64,000 nt of DNA from Pyrenochaeta sp. MPI-SDFR-AT-0127 (taxonomy: Eukaryota > Ascomycota > Dothideomycetes > Pleosporales > Cucurbitariaceae): the NCBI GenBank assembly GCA_020747015.1, contig JAGTJM010000044.1:124001-188000 (forward strand), in the 5' to 3' direction. Below the pieces are notes generated by a model. That model did no database searches. It was not told the origin of the DNA and saw only the letters and a program-made list of their open reading frames with translations. Numbering within the stretch: position 1 is the stretch's first letter; each line of letters starts with the position of its first letter. Positions 54,769 through 64,000 of this stretch are shown here, piece by piece. Position numbers and translations under genes: made by a program.

Positions 54769-57700
54769 TAGTGAAGACAATGATGGAATGGCACGTAAGG
54801 CTCCCATTAACGTTGGATATAGTAATGATCAAGTCTTCATGAAGTTTCAGAGGTGGGTGGGGAAAGCAAAGCACAATTTCTGTCGCAACCAGGAGAATAT
54901 TTTACTTTTTAACAATCTCTTTACCTGATCTCAAATTTGAAAAGGTGTGATGAAGGAGTTCGACCATGGTCCGGAACGATCACTTCTACCTCTTTGAACA
55001 TTAAATAACTGATGCTTCGATCGTGGACAATTATCGTTTAGTGTGGACAAGGAGATTCTTCTGTCGGAATATATACACATATATCTCGACGCAATATACA
55101 TCATTCTCGAGGGTACACATTGCCCGCACCATAAGACATGTATTTCCCGCCTTCATCACACCCAATAGCCATGGAGAAAAACAGCGCACGCAATGATTTT
55201 ACAACAAATTAGTAACAGACTAAGATAGTAAAGAATTGACTACAGGGTCAAATGATCAAAAAATGTGTATCAATACCATATTGCAAAGTCCTAGTATGCT
55301 GTTTCTCAGCCTGACGTGTTGAACATACAATATGACAGGCAACAACCATTCAAGTCAGCAATGCCCACCAAAGATAGCCAGCCTTTCTCGCGATCTCTAG
55401 CATTCGGTGTTTCTCAATCGATAGCCGTTCCTGTACGTACCTGTGCTAGATTCTGACTTCTAAGTAGCTTCCACGTTCAGGTCTAGGATCGTCCATGTAC
55501 AGGTAAGACGGTAATCACAAAAGCATTCGAGGGTAACATGTTCATAGCCGGGTAGAAGTTAGAAAGGAGGTTTGGCTTTGGACACAGAAGAGGCAAAATT
55601 GAGTGATGAATCTCAGAGTGCAGAATGATCTAGATGCGGAAAGATCAGGTTGGCAAAAAAAAAAAAAACAGTTTGGGAACAGTTCTGATAGAATATGAGA
55701 AATGTGTTCAGCAGTCAGCGTCAGCATATCGAATTCTGAAACCCCCTTGATGTAGGGCTTGTAACCATCTTGTCTTTCACATAGCACATTTTACCAAAAA
55801 GCTAGTCTTGGTCATATCCTGTTACTCCGGGGAGTCGCTACTATAACAAGTCGTAATGTAAATAATGCATATTACTCTCTAGCGAGCCTCACATTCCGAT
55901 CAAAATTGATCTCATATAAACGCGTAACATGTAAGCAAAAGTAAGTATATATAATACTAATGCTTGATCATTTTTTCTACATCCTTGTCTCAAGTTTTTC
56001 AGCTAGCAGCCGATCTGTGTGTCACTCCAGCCCCCGAACTTGGATACATTTCAGCGGCCCTTCCAGACATACTGCAATACTGTCGACCATCGCGTTCAAC
56101 ATAGTGTCCTCGACAACGGGGTGACACTTACCCACCCACCACCTAATATAATCAAAAATTCTTGAAAACACCCAGTCAATCTCTCCAATAGCAATATATT
56201 CATTGCAATCCTTCCATGCACCCAACATATCCCAGGGTGCTGTCGGCCCTTCTTTGTCACCAACAGGATCACTCACACAAAAAAGTGGTTTCTTGCGGGG
56301 TCTAGTGATAGGTCTTCCAAGCATGCTGACGAGCTATATCTACAGCCTGGAAGAAATGACGTTCTATGGAAATCCTAATATTAATGGCCCATGCATCAAC
56401 AATGCATCCTTGCCCATGTTTCTCCACGGCAGACGTGGGAACGTGCATCCGTCTACAATGAGTAGACTTGGCTAGGTAGTATTGTTCCGTTATCAATAGC
56501 CATTCTCGATAATAAGTATATATATATACATAACGTGACGATGATGTGGAATTTGGCTTTACATGATCGAGGCTTTCAGCTGGACGTACGAGGCGTCAAC
56601 AGTATAAGCAAGAAATAAAGGAATCGCTTTAAGCTAGGAAAAGAGAGAATAGTCGCTGGACGGTAACTGAGCGATGTGCTGATTTCATATCACTTGGTAG
56701 GGGTAGGGGTGTCATCATCTTTAGGCATGGCCAATGATTGCAGTGGGCAGATTGAGGTGCAGGATGGAGGAAGATGGAGAGCCGCGGTGTTCATAGCATT
56801 TTCTGAAATGACCACCACTTCGGTAACATGAATTCAAGATCAGTCAAGATTTCTCATGAACCTTGTACTTGTGTATCTCTCTTGAATTTCGCGGCATAGT
56901 ATCGCGGTAGTTAATACGACCACGGAGATGTGCAACCAATGAGAACAGATAATTAACTTATCATTGTTCTACATTTAGTACTCATTTGGGGGTTGTGGTA
57001 GCTGATTAAAAAGGAAAGTAGTGCAACTCTTTTCTTGTCGAAAACAAAAGTTGGTGACGAGCATGCAATTTTGCCCTTCAGTTAACATATTCCGAGTGTG
57101 GCCACTGTTAGCACCCCACATTCAAAGTGAGGAGAAGCAAGTATTGTTATCCGTATGCATGATTAGTAAAAGGGCCGTCGGTGAAGTTGAATGCCAGATC
57201 TGTAGTAGAACGAGGACAAGTAAGACATCGGCAAATGTACCAGAGTGGCGGATCAGGGTTTTTTTGTCAACCAAATTTTGGGTAATCTAGATCAGAATTA
57301 GAGATTAAGACAATCACCCTTTGTTCTGTCAAAACCTGATGTGGAACATGATTTGAAAGAAAGAAAAATGTTTTGAACAAAGCGAGGCGGCGGTGAATGT
57401 GAAAGCCAGACAAAGCCAGTCGCTTCTACACCATTGACTATAGGCTTGTGGCTCTCGGTAGTTACATATCTACACATATGAGCTCGTTTCAGATCATCAT
57501 ATTCTGTCTCACGGTTGTCAATGCCATTGGGGGACGTCCGCATTTTGCTTGGCTGCGGATGTTGCACTCCCACACCTGCTTCTTTGCTCCCGAGGTTCGA
57601 GTCACTCACAAAAAAGTTTAACCTTTCCTTTTGTGAGTAACACAAGCGAAGAAAAACGAGACGTCGTGCGCAAGGTTATTCGCTAGATACGCTGATCTCG

Positions 57701-59884
57701 TATATGATCGACAAGCGAGCAACGTGTTGCGATCATAAACCATACCTTCCACAGATCGTTTCCAGGAAAGGAAAAACTATTCGTATATGCCTGATGGTGT
57801 GTCTATCAGCGTGACACTACGTCCAAGAGCACATGCACAAGTCCGACTTTTAGAGCGAGATGTTGCTCGCCGGACATGCGACACATGGCTTTATCGACTC
57901 GACATTGAGTATTCGGTCACCCCACTAGCCGATGACTGACCACAAGACGTGATTTGAAAGGTATTTTTTCTTTTCATGCAAGGACCGACAGAGACTTGCT
58001 TCTGGGTGACGTCGGTAGATGTCGGATGCGGACGAAATGCGAAGGCACCTTCACTGGTAGATGGCGTTTGATGGAGATAGCCGAACCGTGGGAAGCCACC
58101 TTATCGCTCAGGAATGTACCATGAACCCTTGTTTCACGGCATCTGTTCGCCGGCCCACGAGTTACTGCGTGACTGTTACCATTGAACGATTCTACCCCGC
58201 TTCGAGGACGTCGCTCGAATTGTGACGATGTTCTCTAGCTGCGCTTTAGGTGACATAGGCTTGCTGTCAGAACGCGCGGTCAGATTACTAGGATGAGCGA
58301 ATGGGAAGGCTGCCGAGATGCGACGATGAAAACTCTTCTTCTGCCCAGAAGCAAGATTCGAATAGACATGTCCAGCTACAATAGGCTCAACGCAGCGGCT
58401 GTGGAGATGGATAGCAATCGGTATCGATATGTGGATAAGGTAGGGCGCCAGGCCTGCATACTGCCAACCAGTAAGAAAAATGGGTAACCTGCAGCAGGCC
58501 CACAATTCATTTCGAGTAAGCTGACGGCTTGAGAGAATGCCATCATGAACAGTCCAGAAGCTCTGGATTTGCAGCGTGCAGACGAGTCGAAGGAACGACG
58601 ACTCAGGCCGATGCAGTCCGGCACAACAAGCGCATGGAGATGTCACCTTGACGATTGGTAAAAGCGGTTCCACCATCCACTTGATCCACGTCGCGAATCG
58701 GCGCACAGCATGTTTGGGCAGTCGCTGGCAGGGTGGAGAGGGCAGAGCCAATGGCGAAAACGAAGAAGCAAATTCTGAGCAACCAAAGTGTGTCGGCGTC
58801 CCCACGGGCTGTGAGTGGCTGTCAGGATTTGCGACAGGGCAGCTCTGGGCGCTGGACTACGACAAAGGCACCTAGGGCGGCGACTCGTTCGGAAACACGT
58901 GTTGAGCCTTCAAAGACATGTTGAATGGCGGCAGCCGGCGCCTCAATTTGCAATGATGACATGAGGGAGGCGCAGGCAGGTTTGTTCCTGGGATGTTTCG
59001 GTTGCCGTTTCTCAGCTGCAGCCATTCCCCTGGCGGGAAAAAGTGCGTTCCTGACGATCAGTGCATGGCGGCGCTGCGATTCGCTGGCTCGTGTGCAGGC
59101 GCACCTCGCCCCTTGCGGAAGAGTGAAACCTCAGCCTGTGCGATATTTCGGACTCGACCATATTTAGCAGTGCGCGAGTGCACAGTCGGCGCAAAGACAA
59201 ACAACAGGTCGCTCTTTTGGAGGCGCGCTGGCAGTTTTGCGAAGCCGCGAGTCAAGTGCCGTGCGATGCCCTTGAGGCGGCGGGCAGCAGTCGGCCATGG
59301 AACAGCAGTCTTCCAGAGCGCGACGGCTCCAGCGCCGTTGTTGAGCGCGCCAGGGCACGCCGTTCCAGCTCAGCAGCCGGGCCGAAGTCGTGGACGTGCA
59401 GGCGGCCACGTTGGACGCATCCGTCCAAGTGCGGTGTGTGGTGAGCGGAGGATGCGAGCGAGGTGGCCAGGGGTCCGGGGGCGCTAGGCTCCCAAGCACT
59501 CAAGTCCTGCTGCCGGTCCACCTTTGTCGCTCCTCGCTCTCTTCCCTCACTAACCCACGCCAAACCCAACATTCTTTATAACCCAACTGCTCCCTCAGAC
59601 CTGTCCACTCTTTACAGGCTTGAAGTCTTGCAATTGCCCACTTTCATTCCCCCCTCCGTTCATTCCCTCTTTCACAGAGATCTAGCATCTCTACCTGTCA
59701 TTCCTGACAAACACACAGTCCCTACGACTCAACAGCGACAACAGACTACCCTTTCACTCGAGCTGCTAGACAGTTCAGTCACTCCCTGCCGACTCCTCAA
59801 AATCCAGCTATCCTTAGCACCGCTCATTCGCTCTCCGAGCATAACATTGCTACCCCAGCAACAAACAACTACCCCTTTGCCAAA
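54769..59884. other. Long gene-poor stretch
   Basis: 5.1 kb without a supported gene. The left two-thirds are A/T-rich with short simple tracts (A-run near 55,657-55,668; TA-rich near 56,515-56,529). A minus-strand 100-codon frame at 56022-56324 (WWVGKCHPVVEDTMLNA) is marginal. From about 58,700 the DNA becomes G/C-rich and gives long random frames on both strands. The last 350 bp are a C/T-rich leader of the next gene. No mobile-element protein or terminal repeat was recognised. Confidence 0.5.
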
Positions 59885-60724
59885 ATGAAGACCTCTACTG
59901 TCCTCGCCTCCCTGCTCTTCGGCTCCTTCGCCGTCGCTGCACCCTTTGACAAGCGTGCCCTGGTCTACAAGACTGAGGTTGTCACCGAGACTGTGGTTAT
60001 CTACACCACAGTCTACGACGACGAGCCCGTCCCTACCACGCTTGAAGGCCTGTTCTACGAGCAGCCCAAGCAGACCACCACCGCCGCGGTACAGCCTACC
60101 CCCGAACCTGCTCCTGCCTCAACCCCTCCTAAGATCGAGCAGCCTTCAAGCGCCTATGTCGCTCCTCCCCAGTCGCCGGCGCCAGTTCCTACTCCCGCCC
60201 CGGCCGCTGCTCCTGCGCCCCAGCCCGCGCCCGAAGAGCCAAAGCCAACCACCACTGAGGCAGCCTACGTTGCCCCAGCGCCCGCTCCAGCTCCAGCTAC
60301 CAGTGCTGCTCCAGCCCCAGCTCCCGTCGCTCCAGCTGCGCCCCAGGTCGAGTCTAAGCCTGCCTCTGGCAACGCTGCCACAACTGGTGAGAAGTACAGC
60401 AACGTTGACATCACCATCTACGACAACAACGGTGGTTTCGGTGCTTGTGGTACTGCTCTTTACGATACCGACATGATCGTCGCCCTCGCCAAGCCTGCTT
60501 GGGGTCAATCCACCTACGATGTCATGACCGGTGAAGCCACCAACCCTTGGTGTGGACAGAAGATCCAAGTTGAGTACAACGGCAACTTCGTCGAGGCCAC
60601 TATCATGGACATGTGCCCTGGTTGCTCTGGCAACGACATCGATCTCTCTCTTGCCGCCTGGAAGAAGCTCACCAAGACCGACGAGAAGACGCGCCTCAAG
60701 GCTTCGTGGTCCAAGATCGCCTAA
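59885..60724 (+). CDS. Secreted double-psi beta-barrel (RlpA/barwin-like) protein
   Basis: Single exon, 279 residues. Signal peptide MKTSTVLASLLFGSFAVAA, followed by a Kex2-like KR at residues 23-24. A Thr/Val-rich segment (VVTETVVIYTTVYDDE) leads to about 120 residues of Pro/Ala-rich linker. The C-terminal 110 residues form a double-psi beta-barrel: DITIYDNNGGFGACGTALYD, then NPWCGQKIQVEYNG, then ATIMDMCPGCSGNDIDLSL. The Asp-Cys-Pro-Gly-Cys and Asp-Leu-Ser motifs are those of RlpA-like/expansin-related proteins, but no expansin second domain is present. Such proteins are wall-associated or act as protease inhibitors or effectors; here the function is open. Confidence 0.92.
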   Translation: MKTSTVLASLLFGSFAVAAPFDKRALVYKTEVVTETVVIYTTVYDDEPVPTTLEGLFYEQPKQTTTAAVQPTPEPAPASTPPKIEQPSSAYVAPPQSPAPVPTPAPAAAPAPQPAPEEPKPTTTEAAYVAPAPAPAPATSAAPAPAPVAPAAPQVESKPASGNAATTGEKYSNVDITIYDNNGGFGACGTALYDTDMIVALAKPAWGQSTYDVMTGEATNPWCGQKIQVEYNGNFVEATIMDMCPGCSGNDIDLSLAAWKKLTKTDEKTRLKASWSKIA

Positions 60725-63700
60725 GCACCCACCTTACTACCTCCTGCTTCGACTTCGCAAAATGTTCATCCCAAGTGGACATTTTGCGCAGCTAAGCCAC
60801 GATCAATATACCCAGGATTTCTAAATCTCGCTAGCGCAGGCAGGTCAGCGCTTTGCACGACTACGTTACGAACTGTTTTGTTTTGCATCAAGCGGGCCAA
60901 TATCCGGGGTTACGGAAATTCTTACTTTCCTACTTGAGGTTCTGTTTGGTTCGCTTTTGAACTTACTCGTCGCCGTTTACAGATAGGCTTCATGTTGTAT
61001 ATGAGGATACCTGGCACACGATGGTTCACTTCTCTTCATGTCACTCCTTAGTCAACGTCGGCGTACACCGGCGTTAGATAGCACATCTTTTACTTCGTGT
61101 ACAACACTTTAGGGTTGGTGTATGGGCCAAGTCTTAGATACCCATATACTTGGATACTGGTTGGAGGAAAATACCTACCAAAAATGCAATGCTCGCTCTG
61201 CGCGCGTCTCTAAAAGTTGAACAATTTGCTCTTGATATTCTATTTTCGCACAGATTTGCAATGCTAATTGTTCCGATGTTGAATCATTCGTCGTGGCTGT
61301 GCATGGCACGTTCTCCACCCGCACGCCCACGGAAGTGCGAGGAATGACCGGGTACCCGCCAAAGCTACCTTTCTTCGCAACCCTGAACGCACATGTCACT
61401 GCACAGTCCTTGTCTCACCAGCCCCTGTCTTGAGCTGGTTCTTTGACTCGCAAGGAAGTAAGTGAATAAGGAAACAAAGGAAACTAATTAAAACATTGGC
61501 TTGTAAAGAAACAAAGCCCGAAGACCCATCCCTAGCGTTTCACGCCTTTCAAAATGCCCCTGAGGAGGCTGAAGGAAGGTTCAGCCTGCGAGATGTGTGC
61601 GGATCGGCGGCTGCCCACGTGCCGGTTGTTTCATGAACGAAAAGCTTAGAGCAGGGTTTGTCCTGTGATAGTTTGTTGATAGTTTAGCCGACTATGTATG
61701 AGATTGTGAAATTTTCAAATGAACGTTAATTGTGCATTTGGAGCGGCTTTTGCTCGTCAACGACGGCAACGAAAGTCAAATCATCGTTGGGTTGAGCCCA
61801 ACGAACAACAAACTGGGCAGAAGCGGGGACCCAGGTAGCGGTGAAATTGGACATGGCCTTTTGACAACTGTTGAGCACAGTAGGATATGGATGCCGTTAG
61901 CTATGAGACCCACCGTGGCCCAATTGTTGAGTGATGGCCTCAGTATCCTGCGCCTGAGGAAAGGTACCCAGCTGAGATTTATGTGAGTAGATTTGTATGC
62001 ATAATACTTTGCATATAAGTTGGTGTATGTTGACTGCAGTCATAGCCAAGAAAGAATCGACTTGGTCATTGGTTAGAAGTGAGTTAGGTTGTGGCGTGCC
62101 TAATAGTTGAGCGAGCTGCGTTGGTGTCAAGCTGAGAGTGCGCAGCTCGGCGGTGTGGAAATGAAAAGATTACTCTAATCGACACTTTATCGATACTTGC
62201 CCAACTAGGAAAGTATCCTTCCACATCCTTTTAACGACAATACTCAATGGAAGGTGTGAAATATAATGATGTGAGTACCATCTAGCATTCTCCATTTGGG
62301 GAGCAGTTTGAAAAAAATATCATCCCAGTGGGTGATTCTGGAATTCTGCCAACAATAACTGTCATGGATTGAGGTGTGCGTAGATGAGAGATTGCAGCGT
62401 TTAGTGCTTCGAGGAGGATGCGCTTGATCTTGAGAGGACTAAAATATCAAGCCATGCTGATGGACCTAAGCTGGGAATATGGTGGGTGTCATAGCTGGAC
62501 CAAACAGCCTGGAGATACAGATGGCGTTGGTCATTGGGTGGTTGCACAATATAAGGGCGCTATACGCCTTCAAAGAATGCAAGTGCAGCTCTGCTCAGCT
62601 GTATGGGGAAGGTGCATATACATCGTTAACAATAAACCACAGGAATTGATATAAAGGAGCAAAAGTTATAGATTGATCTTAATCAAATGGCGACCTATTT
62701 AAGAGCATAACTCAGAGAACAAGCGCCAAACAATAGACACTGAAAGTAATCAAGGACATCGCATGCTTCTCTTGAACGAAGGCAAAAGTTTGTCTCATCA
62801 GCTACGAGTAATGAAGAAAGAGTATCAGAAATCTCAGTGAGCTCTGCACATGAATGGTTGAGGTTGAAGGGTAAGCATTTGGTTTTATTAAAACGTTCAT
62901 CCGTGGCTCTCATGTCTTGCGAGACCCCCACGTTGTCCTCAGAATTTCGTGGAGCCTCTCAGACACGTCTCAAGCCTCGCAACGAGCCATCCAGGCTTCT
63001 TCCCACTCCGTACATCATCCCTCAACAAAGATTTCTCCACAACCAGCCATCTTTAACCGCCGGCAAGTGCTAATATCCACACCAACAGCAAGACCTGCCA
63101 GAAGCAGTAAGTTACTACTGCTTAGCAATGGTTCCCACACGCAAAAAGTTTTCTCAGCACCCGTAGCTGGCGTCAAAATTTGTGGGTTGCATCGTTGCGC
63201 GTTTCACATGCAGCGGAAAAGTACGGTGTTTTCACATGTCGCCATAAGTGGAGGGCGAGGAAGGCCAGAAGCGGAAACTCGGCCAACTCCGAAGAACTGC
63301 CGGCTAGCACATGGAGCTGCGGATGGTTCTCGGATGAGTGGGCGGAGAGCTGGAAGCTCGGAGGGCTGCTCCCGAGTCGACTGACTACCACGTGAATACC
63401 ATGTGAACTGTCAGAAGCAAAGTAGAAGTGACGTCTTTGGAGGGTTACGCCATGCTTCTTCAGCGGATGTGACACGGAGAGTAATCACCATGGGTAGCGT
63501 AATCCATGCCCAAGCAGGTGTCAACACAGCCAAATCATAATCTTAGTTGAATTTGAAAGTCCTACAGGCGTGATTGAGTGTAGCAGTCCATGTCACCATA
63601 CGGTGCTCCTCGTGCAGTCCCAGCCTAATGGCAGTCTTCCAAGCAAAATCCTCATCCCAGATATCGGACTTCAAGGGTATAGTACAAAAAGTAGTCCAGT

Positions 63701-63870
63701 CCACCACTCTTTGACTGGACTATCTCATGCGTCAGATCTCGTGTAGCAGTTTCTCGCATTCCCTCATTCTCAATTCTTTGCAATCCTGGCGCGCGCGCGT
63801 ATATACAATAGACCCATCCGAAAACAGTACGGCGTTGTCCTTATCGTGATTTCGTCATGCTCAGTTTCAG
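60725..63870. other. Gene-poor stretch
   Basis: 3.1 kb with no gene I can support. Overlapping frames at 61,730-62,160 on both strands look somewhat protein-like but have no ATG-initiated spliced model that holds. Near 62,172-62,190 the plus strand reads CTAATCGACACTTTATCGA, related to the repeat at 1346-1731. An alternating GC run lies at about 63,789-63,799. Confidence 0.45.
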
Positions 63871-64000
63871 TTATGCAAATTGGCTGGCACCGCCAGACTC
63901 GACTGCATCAATCTCCGCCTGAGTCCAGGACAGTCGCTGAAAGCGCTCAGGAAGCTCAGTGCGGTCGAAGAACATGCCCTTGGCTGCTTCAACGGGGCCG
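63871..64000 (-). CDS. 3' end of a small, possibly mitochondrial Kgd4/Ymr31-type protein (partial)
   Basis: A minus-strand frame enters from the right edge and ends at the TAA at 63873-63871. It reads KGMFFDRTELPERFQRL followed by WTQAEIDAVESGGASQFA. The pattern ELPxRFxRxxxxxxEIDAxxxGGA is, from memory, the C-terminal signature of fungal Ymr31/Kgd4 (MRPS36-related) proteins, which tether subunits of the 2-oxoglutarate dehydrogenase complex. Only about 43 codons are visible, so the identification is tentative, though the coding nature is clear. Confidence 0.5.
   Translation of the reverse strand, partial: GPVEAAKGMFFDRTELPERFQRLSWTQAEIDAVESGGASQFA

Noticed and set aside
56022..56496. Minus-strand frames of 100 and 64 codons
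   Set aside because: Different phases, no convincing splice junction, A/T-rich context; kept only as a remark in the gene-poor entry.
57585..57605. tRNA-like GAGGTTCGAGTCACTC (B-box-like) sequence
   Set aside because: No A box, acceptor stem or anticodon arm could be assembled around it.
58176..58805. 209-codon minus-strand frame
   Set aside because: Composition is random-looking, no domain or signal, and plus-strand frames overlap it; no homologous motif recognised.
58993..59572. Several 100-160-codon frames on both strands
   Set aside because: Local high GC removes stop codons in all frames; translations are Arg/Ala/Pro-rich noise upstream of the barrel protein leader.
61732..62150. Protein-like frames on both strands (plus 84 codons; minus with a GTGGGT intron and GCTAAC branch)
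   Set aside because: The minus model needs an inconsistent phase or a weak donor and lacks an ATG; the plus frame is short and unsupported.
62837..63395. Plus-strand frames of 70-155 codons near the right end
   Set aside because: Three frames are open in parallel over the same bases and no splice model or domain favours one.

Overview
This window looks like chromosomal DNA of a filamentous ascomycete, probably a dothideomycete such as a member of Pleosporales. The evidence is short GT-AG spliceosomal introns (mostly 45-90 bp), single genes closely packed on both strands without operons, a nuclear tRNA-Arg(UCU) with an intron after position 37, and recognisably fungal proteins (Axl2, Dre2, Nup133, Scs2, Stf2, a Yck-type casein kinase 1, Swc4). 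The order-level assignment is inference. Coding exons were joined by hand from splice signals and reading frame; every multi-exon model given with fixed sites sums to a multiple of three.

Positions 1-49,000 are gene-dense and mostly housekeeping: an edge-truncated regulatory-type protein, dihydrofolate/folylpolyglutamate synthase, a conserved disordered protein, tRNA-Arg, the mitochondrial Holliday-junction resolvase Cce1/Ydc2, a small secreted poly-Asn protein, a Mid2/WSC-like membrane protein, a PQ-loop vacuolar transporter, asparagine synthetase (8 exons), Scs2/VAP, a UBA-UBX protein, a short RecQ helicase, a GNAT acetyltransferase, Axl2, Dre2, an Stf2-like protein whose start codon is split by an intron, Nup133, casein kinase 1, Swc4, an SDR and a p24 cargo receptor.

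Positions 45,500-64,000 are different in character. They hold a head-to-head pair (a C-terminal membrane-anchored protein of unknown function, and a trypsin-like protease fused to tetratricopeptide repeats), a small PPxY membrane protein, a secreted heme-thiolate peroxidase and a secreted double-psi beta-barrel protein, separated by long gene-free stretches of up to 5.1 kb. The right edge carries the 3' end of what may be a Kgd4/Ymr31-type mitochondrial protein. This right third resembles an accessory, environment-facing region.

The best candidate for an undescribed system is 45,528-49,647. The protease-TPR protein keeps an apparent His-Asp-Ser triad and has the repeat architecture of fungal NLR-like proteins but no room for an NB-ARC/NACHT domain. 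It is transcribed divergently from a membrane protein of a type that appears to be expanded in related fungi.
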